This document shows, in pieces, positions 25,401 through 37,690 of a stretch of 64,000 bases of DNA; the stretch's first letter is position 1, and every line of letters begins with the position of its first letter. The notes beneath the pieces are model-generated. The model had not been told where the DNA came from. It did not search any database and saw only the letters and a program-made list of their open reading frames with translations. Where the stretch lies: NCBI GenBank assembly GCA_920105625.2, contig OV050033.1:112677700-112741699 (forward strand), in the 5' to 3' direction. This DNA is from Clusia tigrina. Lineage: Eukaryota > Arthropoda > Insecta > Diptera > Clusiidae. The translations under genes were made by a program, and so were the position numbers.

Positions 25401-25830
25401 ATTTGGGACTCAAGGGTAGCATACCTTTGAGCGAAATCTTAAATTGACAAGAGGCTCGAGTACTTTATTGTTGCAAAATTTGAAGGTTTTATGACGATCC
25501 AGTAAAAAGTTACAAGCATTTGTATGTTGCAAACTTTGATAGGTGTAGGACGTACCGTATAGAAGTTAGGGCCATTTGAAGTTTTATCAGTGTTTGGTTT
25601 GGGACTCAAGGGTAACATAGCTTTGAGCGACAGCTTAAATTTTCAAGAGGCTCGAGTACTTCATTGTTACAAAATTTCAAGGTTTTATGACGCTCCAGTA
25701 AAAAGTTACAAGCATTTGAATGTTGCAAACTTTCATAGGTGTAGGACGTACCGTATTGAAGTTAGGGCCATTTGAAGTTTTATCTGGGTTTGATTTGGGA
25801 CTCAAGGGTAGCATAGCTTTGAGCGATAGC
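22500..25830 (+). repeat. 17-unit block (3330 bp), copy 1
   Basis: First of two adjacent, nearly identical 3330-bp blocks. Shared rare markers at exactly +3330 include CCAGTGAAAA at 22561 and 25891, the 195-bp unit with GGGCATTTGAAG near 24590 and 27920, and TTTGGTTTGGG near 25592 and 28922. Differences are few, such as GACTGTCCAC here against GACGATCCAC near 27061, and TACCGCATAG here against TACCGTATAG. One unit lacks a base, becoming 195 bp, which lets a chance 84-codon frame (24541-24795) run on through two units. No gene. Confidence 0.92.
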
Positions 25831-28800
25831 TTAAATTGACAAGAGGCTCGCGTACTTTATAGTTACAAAATTTCAACGTTTTATGACGCTCCAGTGAAAA
25901 GTTACAAGCATTTGTATGTTGCAAACTTTGATAGGTGTAGGACGTGCCGTATATAAGTTAGGGCCATTTGAAGTTTTATCAGTGTTTGATTTGGGACTCA
26001 AGGGTAGCATAGCTTTGAGCGAAAGCTTAAATTGACAAGAGGCTCGAGTACTTCATTGTTACAAAATTTCAAGGTTTTATGACGATCCAGTAAAAAGTTA
26101 CAAGCATTTGTATGTTGTAAACTTTGATAGGTGTAGGACGTACCGTATAGAAGTTAGGGCGATTTGAAGTTCTATCAGTTTTTGATTTGGAACTCAAGGG
26201 TAGGATAGCTTTGAGCGATAGCTTAAATTGAAAGGAGGCTCGAGTACTTTATTGTTACAAAATTTCAAGGTTTTATGACGCTCCAATAAAAAGTTACAAG
26301 CATTTGTATGTTGCAAACTTTGATATGTGTATGTCGTACCGTATAGAAGTTAGGGCCATTTGAAGTTTTAGCAGGGTTTGATTTGGGACTCAATGGTAGC
26401 ATAGCTTTGAGCGATAGCTTAAATTGACAAGAGGCTCGAGTACTTTATTGTTACAAAATTTCAACGTTTTATGACGCTCCAGTAAAAAGTTACAAGCATT
26501 TGTATGTTGCAAACTGTGATAGGTGTAGGACTTACCGTATAGAAGTTGGGGCCATTTGAAGTTTTTTTAGTGTGTGATTTGGGACTCAAGGGTAGCATTG
26601 CTTTGAGCGATAGCTTAAATTGACAAGAGGCTCGAGTACTTTATTGTTACAAAATTTCAACGTTTTATGACGCTCCAATAAAAAGTTACAAGCATTTGTA
26701 TGTTGCAAACTTTGATAGGTGTAGGACGTACCGTATAAAAGTTAGGGCCATTTGAAGTTTTATCAGTGTTTGATTTGGAACTCAAGGTTAGCATAGCTTT
26801 GAGCGATAGCTTAAATTGACAAGAGGCTCGAGTTCTTTATTGTTATAAAATTTCAAGGTTTTATGACGCTCCAGTAAAAAGTTACAAGCATTTGTATGTT
26901 GCAAACTTTGACAGGTGTAGGACGTACCGTATAGAAGTTAGGGCCATTTGAAGTTTTATCAGTGTTTGATTTGGGACTCAAGGGTATCATAGCTTTGAGC
27001 GATAGCTTAAATTGACAGGAGGCTCGAGTACTTTATTGTTACAAAATTTCAAGGTTTTATGACGATCCACTAAAAAGTTACAAGCATTTGTATGTTGCAA
27101 ACTTTGATAGGTGTAGGACGTACCGTATAGAAGTTAGGGCCATTTGAAGTTTTATCAGTGTATGATTTGGGGCTCAAGGGTAGCATAGCTTTGAGCGATA
27201 GCTTAAATTGACAAGAGGCTCGAGTACTTCACTGTTACAAAATTTCAAGGTTTTATGACGCTCCAGTAAAAAGTTTCAAGCATTTGTATGTTGTAAACTT
27301 TGATAGGTGTAGGACGTACCGTATAGAATTTAAGGCCATTTGAAGTTTTATCAGTGTTTGAATTGGGACTCAAGGGTAGCATAGCTTTGAGCGATAGCTT
27401 AAATTGACAAGAGGCTAGAATACTTTATTGTTACAAAATTTCACGTTTTATGACGCCCCAGTAAAAAGTTACAAGCATTTGTATGTTGCTAACTTTGATA
27501 GGTGTAGGACGTACCGTATAGAAGTTAGGGCCATTTGAAGTTTTATCAGTGTTTGATTTGGGACTCAAGGGTAGCATAGCTTTGAACGATAGCTTAAATT
27601 GACAAGAGGCTAGAGTACTTTATTGTTACACAATTTCAACGTTTTATGACGCTCCAGTAAAAATTTACAAGCATTTGTATGTTGCAAACTTTGATAGGTA
27701 TAGGACGTGCCGTCTAGAAGTTAGGGCCATTTGAAGTTTTATCAGTGTTTGATTTGGGACTCAAGGGTAGCATAGCTTTGAGCGATAGCTTTAATTGACA
27801 AGAGGCTCGAGTACTTTATTGTTACAAAATTTCAAGGTTTTATGACGATCCAGTAAAAAGTTACAAGCATTTGTATGTTGCAAACTTTGATAGGAGTAGG
27901 ACGTACCGTATAGAAGTTAGGGCATTTGAAGTTTTATCAGTGTTTGGTTTGGGACTCAAGGGTAGCATAGCTTTGAGCGACAGCTTAAATTTTCAAGAGG
28001 CTCGAGTACTTCATTGTTACAAAATTTCAAGGTTTTATGACGCTCCAATAAAAAGTTACAAGCATTTGAATGTTGCAAACTTTGATAGGTGTAGGACGTA
28101 CCATATAGAAGTTAGGGCGATTTGAAGTTCTATCAGTTTTTGATTTGGGACTCAAGGGTAGCATAGCTTTGAGCGATAGCTTAAATTGAAAAGAGGCTCG
28201 AGTACTTTATTGTTACAAAATTTCAAGGTTTTATGACGCTCCAGTAAAAAGTTACAAGCATTTGTATGTTGCAAACTTTTATATGTGTAGGACGTACCGT
28301 ATAGAAGTTAGGGCCATTTGAAGTTTTATCAGGGTTTGATTTGGGACTCAAGGGTAGCATAGCTTCGAGCGATAACTTAAATTGACAAGAGGCTCGAGTA
28401 CTTTATTGTTACAAAATTTCGAGGTTTTATGACGCTCCAGTAAAAAGTTACAAGCATTTGTATGTTGCAAACTTTGATAGGTGTAGGACGTACCGTATAG
28501 AAGTTAGGGCCATTTGAAGTTTTATCAGTGTATGATTTGGGGCTCAAGGGTAGTATAGCTTTGAGCGATAGCTTAAATTGACAAGAGGCTCGAGTACTTC
28601 ACTGTTACAAAATTTCAAGGTTTTATGACGCTCCAGTAAAAAGTTACAAGCCTTTGTATGTTGCAAACTTTGATAGGTGTAGGACGTACCGTATAGAAGT
28701 TAGGGCGGTTTGAAGTTCTATCAGGGTTTGATTTGGGACTCAAGGGTAGCATACCTTTGAGCGAAATCTTAAATTGACAAGAGGCTCGAGTACTTTATTG

Positions 28801-29160
28801 TTACAAAATTTGAAGGTTTTATGACGATCCAGTAAAAAGTTACAAGCATTTGTATGTTGCAAACTTTGATAGGTGTAGGACGTACCGTATAGAAGTTAGG
28901 GCCATTTGAAGTTTTATCAGTGTTTGGTTTGGGACTCAAGGGTAGCATAGCTTTGAGCGACAGCTTAAATTTTCAAGAGGCTCGAGTACTTCATTGTTAC
29001 AAAATTTCAAGGTTTTATGACGCTCCAGTAAAAAGTTACAAGCATTTGAATGTTGCAAACTTTGATAGGTGTAGGACGTACCGTATAGAAGTTAGGGCCA
29101 TTTGAAGTTTTATCTGGGTTTGATTTGGGACTCAAGGGTAGCATAGCTTTGAGCGATAGC
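25831..29160 (+). repeat. 17-unit block (3330 bp), copy 2
   Basis: Tandem partner of the preceding block. The join falls in ordinary satellite: TTTATCTGGGTTTG occurs just before it near 25781 and again at the end of copy 2 near 29111. After that point copy 1 continues into GCTCGCGTAC while copy 2 continues into GCTCGAGTAC. This marks the boundary of the duplicated segment within about one unit. The high identity over 3.3 kb implies a recent amplification step compared with the general unit-to-unit divergence. Confidence 0.92.
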
Positions 29161-32100
29161 TTAAATTGACAAGAGGCTCGAGTACTTTATTGTTACAAAA
29201 TTTCAAGGTTTTATGACGCTCCAGTAAAAAGTTACAAGCATTTGTATGTTGCAAACTTTGATAGGTGTAGGACGTACCGTATAGAAGTTAAGGCCATTTG
29301 AAGTTTTATCAGTGTTTGATTTGGGACTCAAGGGTAGCATAGCTTTGAGCGATAGCTTAAATTGACAAGAGGCTCGAATACTTTATTGTTACAAAATTTC
29401 ACGTTTTATGACGCCCCAGTAAAAAGTTACAAGCATTTGTATGTTGCAAACTTTGATAGGTGTAGGACGTACCGTATAGAAGTTAGGGCCATTTGAAGTT
29501 TTATCAGTGTTTGATTTGGGACTCAAGGGTAGCAAAGCTTTGAACGATAGCTTAAATTTTCAAGAGGCTCGAGTACTTCATTGTTACAAAATTTCAAGGT
29601 TTTATGACGCTCCAGTAAAAAGTTACAAGCATTTGAATGTTGCAAACTTTGATAGGTGTAGGACGTACCGTATAGAAGTTAGGGCGATTTGAAGTTCTAT
29701 CAGTTTTTGATTTGGGACTCAAGGGTAACATAGCTTTGAGCGATAGCTTAAATTGAAAAGAGGCTCGAGTACTTTATTGTTACAAAATTTCAAGGTTTTA
29801 TGACGCTCCAGTAAAAAGTTACAAGCATTTGTATGTTGCGAACTTTTATATGTGTAGGACGTACCGTATAGAAGTTAGGGCCATTTGAAGTTTTATCAGG
29901 GTTTGATTTGGGACTCAAGGTTAGCATAGCTTCGAGCGATAACTTAAATTGACAAGAGGCTCGAGTACTTTATTGTTACAAAATTTCGAGGTTTTATGAC
30001 GCTCCAGTAAAAAGTTACAAGCATTTGTATGTTGCAAACTTTGATAGGTGTAGGACGTACCGAATAGAAGTTAGGGCCATTTGAAGTTTTATCAGTGTAT
30101 GATTTGGGGCTCAAGGGTAGTATAGCTTTGAGCGATAGCTTAAATTGACAAGAGGCTCGAGTACTTCACTGTTACAAAATTTCAAGGTTTTATGACGCTC
30201 CAGTAAAAAGTTACAAGCATTTGTATGTTGCAAACTTTGATAGGTGTAGGACGTACCGTATAGAAGTTAGGGCGATTTGAAGTTCTATCAGTTTTTGATT
30301 TGGAACTCAAGGGTAGGATAGCTTTGAGCGATAGCTTAAATTGAAAGGAGGCTCGAGTACTTTATTGTTACAAAATTTCAAGGTTTTATGACGCTCCAAT
30401 AAAAAGTTACAAGCATTTGTATGTTGCAAACTATGATATGTGTATGTCGTACCGTATAGAAGTTAGGGCCATTTGAAGTTTTATCAGGGTTTGATTTGGG
30501 ACTCAAGGGTAGCATACCTTTGAGCGATATCTTAAATTGACAAGAGGCTCGAGTACTTTATTGTTACAAAATTTCAAGGTTTTATGACGCTCCAGTAAAA
30601 AGTTGCAAGCATTTGTATGTTGCAAACTTTGATAGGTGTAGGACGTACCGTATAGAAGTTAGGGTCATTTGAAGTTTTATCAGTGTTTGATTTGGGACTC
30701 AAAGGTAGCATAGCTTTGAGCGATAGCTTAAATTGAAAGGAGGCTCGAGTACTTTATTGTTACAAAATTTCAAGGTTTTATGACGCTCCAATAAAAAGTT
30801 ACAAGCATTTGTATGTTGCAAACTATGATATGTGTATGTCGTACCGTATAGAAGTTAGGGCCATTTGAAGTTTTATCAGGGTTTGATTTGGGACTCAAGG
30901 GTAGCATACCTTTGAGCGATATCTTAAATTGACAAGAGGCTCGAGTACTTTATTGTTACAAAATTTGAAGGTTTTATGACGCTCCAGTAAAAAGTTACAA
31001 GCATTTGTATGTTGCAAACTTTGATAGGTGTACGACGTACCGTATAGAAGTTAGGGCCATTTGAAGATTTATCAGTGTTTGATTTGGGACTCAAGGGTAG
31101 CATAGCTTTGAGCGATAGCTTAAATTGAAAAGAGGCTCGAGTACTTTATTGTTACAAAATTTCAAGGTTTTATGACGCTCCAGTAAAAAGTTGCAAGCAT
31201 TTGTATGTTGCAAACTTTGATAGGTGTAGGACGTACCGTATAGAAGTTAGGGTCATTTGAAGTTTTATCAGTGTTTGATTTGGGACTCAAAGGTAGCATA
31301 GCTTTGAGCGATAGATTAAATTGACAAGAGGCTCGAGTACTTTATTGTTACAAAATTTCAACGTTTTATGACGCTCCAATAAAAAGTTACAAGCATTTGT
31401 ATGTTGCAAACTTTGATAGGTGTAGGACGTACCGTATAAAAGTTAGGGCCATTTAAAGTTTTATCAGTGTTTGATTTGGAACTCAAGGTTAGCATAGCTT
31501 TGAGCGATAGCTTAAATTGACAAGAGGCTCGAGTTCTTTATTGTTATAAAATTTCAAGGTTTTATGACGCTCCAGTAAAAAGTTACAAGCATTTGTATGT
31601 TGCAAACTTTGACAGGTGTCGGACGTACCGTATAGAAGTTAGGGCCATTTGAAGTTTTATCAGTGTTTGATTTGGGACTCAAGGGTAGCATAGCTTTGAG
31701 CGATAGCTTAAATTGACAAGAGGCTCGAGTACTTTATTGTTACAAAATTTCAAGGTTTTATGACGATCCAGTAAAAAGTTACAAGCATTTGTATGTTGCA
31801 AACTTTGATAGGTGTAGGACATACCGTATAGAAGTTAGGGCCATTTGAAGTTTTATCAGTGTATGATTTGGGCCTCAAGGGTAGCATAGCTTTGAGCGAT
31901 AGCTTAAATTGACAAGAGGCTCGAGTACTTCACTGTTACAAAATTTCAAGGTTTTATGACGCTCCAGTAAAAAGTTACAAGCATTTGTATGTTGCAAACT
32001 TTGATAGGAGTAGGACGTACCGTGTAGAAGTTAGGGCCACTTGAAGTTTTATCAGTGTTTGATTTGGGATTCAAGGGTAGCATAGCTTTGAGTGATAGCT

Positions 32101-34000
32101 TAAATTGACAAGAGGCTCGAGAACTTTATTGTTACAAAATTTCAAGGTTTTATGACGCTCCAGTAAAAAGTTATAAGCATTTGTATGTTGCAAACTTTGA
32201 TATGTGTAGGACGTACCGTATAGAAGTTAGGGCGATTTGAAGTTTTATCAGTTTTTGATTTGGGACTCAAGGGTAGCATAGCTTTGAGCGATAGCTTAAA
32301 TTGAAAAGAGGCTCGAGTACTTTATTGTTACAAAATTTCAAGGTTTTATGACGCTCCAGTAAAAAGTTTCAAGCATTTGTATGTTGCAAACATTGATATG
32401 TGTAGGAAGTACCGTATAGAAGTTAGGGCCATTTGAAGTTTTATCTGGGTTTGATTTGGGACTGAAGGGTAGCATAGCTTTGAGCGATAGCTTAAATTGA
32501 CATGAGGCTCGACTACTTTATTGTTACAAAATTTCAAGGTTTTATGACGCTCCTGTAAAAAGTTACATGCATTTGTATGTTGCATACTTTGATAGGTGTA
32601 GGACGTACCGTATAGAAGTTAGGGCCATTTGAATTTTTATCAGTGTTTGATTTGGGATTCAAAGGTAGCATAGCTTTGAGCGAGAGATTAAATTTACAAG
32701 AGGCTCGAGTACTTTATTGTTACAAAATTTCAAGGTTTTATGACGCTCCAGTAAAAAGTTACAAGCATTTGTATGTTGCAAACTTTGATAGGTGTAGGAC
32801 GTACCGTATAGAAGTTAAGGCCATTTGAAGTTTTATCAGTGTTTGATTTGGGACTCAAGGGTAGCATAGCTTTGAGCGACAGCTTAAATTGACAAGAGGC
32901 TCGAGTACTTTATTGTTACAAAATTTCAAGGTTTTATGACGCTCCAGTAAAAAGTTACAAGCATTTGAATGTTGCAAACTTTGATAGGTGTAGGACGTAC
33001 CGTATAGAAGTTAGGGCCATTTGAAGTTTTATCAGGGTTTGATTTGGGACTCAAGGGTAGCATAGCTTCGAGCGATAACTTAAATTGACAAGAGGCTCGA
33101 GTACTTTATTGTTACAAAATTTCGAGGTTTTATGACGCTCCAGAAAAAAGTTACAAGCATTTGTATGTTGCATACTTTGATAGGTATAGGACGTACCGTA
33201 TAGAAGTTAGGGCCATTTGAATTTTTATCATTGTTTGATTTGGGACTCAAAGGTAGCATAGCTTTGAGCGATAGATTAAATTGACAAGAGGCTCGAGTAC
33301 TTTATTGATACAAAATTTCAAGGTTTTATGACGCTCCAGTAAAAAGTTACAAGCATTTGTATGTTGCAAACTTTGATAGGTGTAGCACGTACCGTATAGA
33401 AGTTAGGGCCATTTGAAGTTTTATCACTGTTTGATTTGGGACTCAAGGGTAGCATAGCTTCGAGCGATAACTTAAATTGACAAGAGGCTCGAGTACACTA
33501 TTGTTACAAAATTTCAAGGTTTTATGACGATCCAGTAAAAAGTTACAAGCATTTGTATGTTGCAAACTTTTATATGTGTAGGACGTATCGTATAGAAGTT
33601 AGGGCCATTTGAAGTTTTATCAGGGTTTGATTTGGGACTCAAGGGTAGCATAGCTTCGAGCGATAACTTAAATTGACAAGAGGCTCGAGTACTTTATTGT
33701 TACAAAATTTCGAGGTTTTATGACGCTCCAGAAAAAAGTTACAAGCATTTGTATGTTGCATACTTTGATAGGTATAGGACGTACCGTATAGAAGTTAGGG
33801 CCATTTGAATTTTTATCAGGGTTTGATTTGGGACTCAAGGGTAGCATAGCTTCGAGCGATAACTTAAATTGAAAAGAGGCTCGAGTACTTTATTGTTACA
33901 AAATTTCAAGGTTTTATGACGATCCAGTAAAAAGTTACAAGCATTTGTATGTTGCAAACTTTTATATGTGTAGGACGTACCGTATAGAAGTTAGGGCCAT
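29161..34000 (+). repeat. Satellite with 2- and 3-unit local duplications
   Basis: About 25 units. AACTATGATATGTGTATGTC occurs at 30429 and 30821, 392 bases (two units) apart. A type with TTTCGAGG and CCAGAAAAAAG occurs at 33141, 33729 and 34121, spacings 588 and 392 (three and two units), accompanied each time by CTTCGAGCGATAAC. These are small in-register tandem duplications. I see no gene or non-satellite sequence. Confidence 0.85.
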
Positions 34001-35705
34001 TTGAAGTTTTATCAGGGTTTGATTTGGGACTCAAGGGTAGCATAGCTTCGAGCGATAACTTAAATTGACAAGAGGCTCGAGTACTTTATTGTTACAAAAT
34101 TTCGAGGTTTTATGACGCTCCAGAAAAAAGTTACAAGCATTTGTATGTTGCATACTTTGATAGGTATAGGACGTACCGTATAGAAGTTAGGGCCATTTGA
34201 ATTTTTATCATTGTTTGATTTGGGACTCAAAGGTAGCATAGCTTTGAGCGATAGATTAAATTGACAAGAGGCTCGAGTACTTTATTGATACAAAATTTCA
34301 AGGTTTTATGACGCTCCAGTAAAAAGTTACAAGCATTTGTATGTTGCAAACTTTGATAGGTGGAGGACGTACCGTATATAAGTTAAGGCCATTTGAAGTT
34401 TTATCAGTGTTTGATTTGTGACTCAAGGACAGCATAGCTTTGAGCGATAGCTTGAATTGACACGAGGCTCGAGTACTTTATTGTTACAAAATTTCAACGT
34501 TTTATGACGCTCCAGTAAAAAGTTACAAGCATTTGTATGTTGCAAACTTTGATAGGTGTAGGACGTACCGTATAGAAGTTAAGGCCATTTGAAGTTTTAT
34601 CAGTGTTTGATTTGGGACTCAAGGGTAGCATAGCTTTGAGCGATAGTTTAAATTGGCAAGAGGCTCAAATACTTTATTGTTATAAAATTTCAAGGTTTTA
34701 TGACACTCCAGTAAAAAGTTACAAGCATGTGTATGTTGCAAACTTTGATAGGTATAGGATGCACCGTATAGAAGTTAGGGCCATTTGAAGTTTTATCAGT
34801 GTTTGATTTGGGACTCAAGGGTAGCATAGCTTTGAGCGATAGCTTTAATTGACAAGAGGCTCGAGTACTTTATTGTTACAAAATTTCAAGGTTTTATGAC
34901 GATCCAGTAAAAAGTTACAAGCATTTGTATGTTGCAAACTTTGATAGGTGTAGGACGTACCGTATAGAAGTTAGGGCCATTTGAAGTTTTATCAGTGTTT
35001 GATTTGGGACTCAAGGGTAGCATAGCTTTGAGCGACAGCTTAAATTGACAAGAGGCTCGAGTAGTTCATTGTTACAAAATTTCGAGGTTTTATGACGCTC
35101 CAGTAAAAAGTTACAAGCATTTGTATGTAGCAAACTTTGATAGGTGTAGGACGTACCATATAGAAGTTAGGGCGATTTGAAGTTCTATCAGTTTTTGATT
35201 TGGGACTCAAGGGTAGCATAGCTTTGAGCGATAGCTTAAATTGAAAAGAGGCTCGAGTACTTTATTGTTACAAAATTTCAAGGTTTTATGACGCTCCAGT
35301 AAAAAGTTACAAGCATTTGTATGTTGCAAACTTTTATATGTGTAGGACGTACCGTATAGAAGTTAGGGCCATTTGAAGTTTTATCAGGGTTTGATTTGGG
35401 ACTCAAGGGTAGCATAGCTTCGAGCGATAGCTTAAATTGACAAGAGGCTCGACTACTTTATTGTTACAAAATTTTAAGGTTTTATGACGCTCCAGTAAAA
35501 AGTTACAAGCATTTGTATGTTGCATACTTTGATAGGTGTAGGATGTACCGTATAGAAGTTAGGGCCATTTGAATTTTTATCAGTGTTTGATTTGGGATTC
35601 AAAGGTAGCATAGCTTTGAGCGAGAGATTAAATTGACAAGAGGCTCGAGTACTTTATTGTTACAAACTTTCAAGGTTTTATGACGCTCCAGTAAAAAGTT
35701 ACAAG

Positions 35706-35707
<2 letters not shown>

Positions 35708-35738
<31 letters not shown>
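35708..35738 (-). repeat. Poly(A) tail of the retroposon (31 T on + strand)
   Basis: An unbroken run of 31 T, of which the first three (35708-35710) are the satellite's own ATTT. On the - strand it reads as a 3' poly(A) tail. Its purity suggests either a young insertion or a length not fully trustworthy in the assembly. Confidence 0.85.
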
Positions 35739-35739
<1 letters not shown>

Positions 35740-35753
35740 AGTGAGTGAGTGAG
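35738..35753 (-). repeat. (TGAG)4 microsatellite at the retroposon 3' end
   Basis: Four exact TGAG units on the + strand (CTCA on the - strand), directly next to the poly(A) tail. Short tandem tails are a feature of several non-LTR families, where the transcript end primes with slippage. Confidence 0.85.
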
Positions 35754-35754
35754 G

Positions 35755-35760
35755 TTTATT
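35755..35760 (-). other. AATAAA polyadenylation signal of the retroposon
   Basis: TTTATT on the + strand reads AATAAA on the - strand, about 16 bases before the poly(A) run. The position fits a cleavage and polyadenylation signal in the source transcript. Confidence 0.6.
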
Positions 35761-35801
35761 TCAATTATTCTTTTTACAATTTTTGTTACAATTTCATGGT
35801 A

Positions 35802-35833
35802 TCTCGCGAAGCCTTTAAGGCTTGTCTGCGAGA
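35802..35833 (-). other. Hairpin in the retroposon 3' region
   Basis: Outer arms TCTCGC (35802-35807) and GCGAGA (35828-35833) enclose inner arms AAGCCTT (35809-35815) and AAGGCTT (35817-35823). Together they give a nearly continuous stem with a 1- and a 4-base offset. Such a 3' stem-loop is commonly the recognition structure for the reverse transcriptase in non-LTR elements (established for several families); that role here is inferred. Confidence 0.65.
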
Positions 35834-37690
35834 AAATTTGAAATAATAATAAATTAATTAATTTTGTATGTTGCAAACTTTGATAGGTGTAGGACGTGCC
35901 GTATAGAAGTTAAGGCCATTTGACGTTTTATCAGTGTTTGATTTGGGACTCAAGGGTAGCATAGCTTTGAGCGATAGCTTAAATTGACAAGAGGCTCGAA
36001 TACTTTATTGTTACAAAATTTCACGTTTTATGACGCCCCAGTAAAAAGTTACAAGCATTTGTATGTTGCAAACTTTGATAGGTGTAGGACGTACCGTATA
36101 GAAGTTAGGGCCATTTAAAGTTTTATCAGTGTTTGATTTGGGACTCAAGGGTAGCATAGCTTTGAACGATAGCTTAAATTGACAAGAGGCTAGAGTACTT
36201 TATTGTTACAAAATTTCAACGTTTTATGACGCTCCAGTAAAAAGTTACCAGCATTTGTATGTTGCAAACTTTGATAGGTGTAGGACGTGCCGTCTAGAAG
36301 TTAGGGCCATTTGAAGTTTTATCAGTGTTTGATTTGGGACTCAATGTTAGCATAGCTTTGAGCGATAGCTTTAATTGACAAGAGGCTCGAGTACTTTATT
36401 GTTACAAAATTTCAAGGTTTTATGACGATCCAGTAAAAAGTTAAAAGCATTTGTATGTTGCAAGCTTTGATAGGTGTAGGACGTACCGTATAGAAGTTAG
36501 GGCCATTTGAAATTTTATCAGTGTTTGATTTGGGACTCAAGGGTAGCATAGCTTTGAGCGACAGCTTAAATTAACAAGAGGCTCGAGTACTTCATTGTTA
36601 CAAAATTTCAAGGTTTTATGACGCTCCAGTAAAAAGTTACAAGCATTTGAATGTTGCAAACTTTGATAGGTGTAGGACGTACCGTATAGAAGTTAGGGCG
36701 ATTTGAAGTTCTATCAGTTTTTGATTTGGGACTCAAGTGTAGCATAGCTTTGAGCGATAGCTTAAATTGAAAAGAGGCTCGAGTACTTTATTGTTACAAA
36801 ATTTCAAGGTTTTATGACGCTCCAGTAAAAAGTTACAAGCATTTGTATGTTGCAAACTTTTATATGTGTAGGACGTACCGTATAGAAGTTAGGGCCATTT
36901 GAAGTTTTATCAGGGTTTGATTTGGGACTCAAGGGTAGCATAGCTTCGAGCGATAACTTAAATTGACAAGAGGCTCGAGTACTTTATTGTTACAAAATTT
37001 CAACGTTTTATGACGCTCCAGTAAAAAGTTACAAGCATTTGTATGTTGCAAACTTTGATAGGTTTAGAACGTACCTTATAGAAGTTAGGGCCATTTGAAG
37101 TTTTATCAGTGTTTGATTTGGGACTCAAGGGTAGCATAGCTTTGAGCGATAGCTTAAATTGACAAGGGGCTCGAGTACTTTATTGATACAAAATTTCAAG
37201 GTTTTATGACGCTCCAGTAAAAAGTTACAAGCATTTGTATGTTGCAAACTTTAATAGGTGTAGGACGTACCGTATAGAAGTTAAGGCCATTTGAAGTTTT
37301 ATCAGTGTTTGATTTGTGACTCAAGGGCAGCATAGCTTTGAGCGATAGCTTGAATTGACACGAGGCTCGAGTACTTTATTGTTACAAAATTTCAACGTTT
37401 TATGACGCTCCAGTAAAAAGTTACAAGCATTTGTATGTTGCAAACTTTGATAGGTGTAGGACGTACCGTATAGAAGTTAAGGCCATTTGAAGTTTTATCA
37501 GTGTTTGATTTGGGACTCAAGGGTAGCATAGCTTTGAGCGATAGCTTAAATTGACAAGAGGCTAGAGTACTTTATTGTTACAAAATTTCAACGTTTTATG
37601 ACGCTCCAGTAAAAAGTTACAAGCATTTGTATGTTGCAAACTTTGATAGGTGTAGGACGTGCCGTATAGAAGTTAGGACCATTTGAAGTT

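Larger units (their letters stand above)
35711..35865 (-). mobile_element. Short retroposon insertion (5'-truncated non-LTR or SINE tail)
   Basis: The only non-satellite DNA in the window. Landmarks GCTCG at 35643 and 35994 are 351 bases apart instead of 196, so 155 bases were gained. Read on the - strand, the insert has a short A/T-rich start, a hairpin (35833-35802), an AATAAA (35760-35755), four CTCA repeats (35753-35738) and a poly(A) tail of about 31. That order is typical of the 3' end of a LINE or of a SINE carrying a LINE-type tail, inserted by target-primed reverse transcription. No reverse transcriptase or pol III promoter fits in 155 bp, so the copy is either dead on arrival or a tiny SINE. 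A target-site duplication cannot be resolved because the target ATTT merges with the T run. A stem-loop plus short tandem tail is known in CR1/L2-type families, but I cannot assign one. Confidence 0.8.
34001..37690 (+). repeat. ~3.5-kb segment, copy A (with retroposon)
   Basis: This segment matches ~43170-46510. The offset is 9166 at the left (AAGGACAGCA at 34425 and 43591; ATTTTTATCATTG at 34201 and 43367), 9165 just left of the insertion, and 9010 to its right (GCCGTCTAGAAG near 36290 and 45300; CAAGCTTTGA at 36461 and 45471). The drop of 155 equals the insertion length. Just right of the insertion the unit types differ between copies (about 36.0-36.2 against 45.0-45.2 kb) although the offset is restored, suggesting local gain and loss or conversion. 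Confidence 0.85.

Noticed and set aside
35700..35870. Target-site duplication around the insertion
   Set aside because: The left flank ends in ATTT and the right flank resumes with TTTG, but the T run and the A/T-rich 5' end of the insert make any duplication of more than 3-4 bases unprovable.
35670..35876. - strand frame crossing the retroposon, with a lysine run
   Set aside because: The lysines are the poly(A) tail read as codons; the rest is element tail plus satellite. No reverse transcriptase or other domain.
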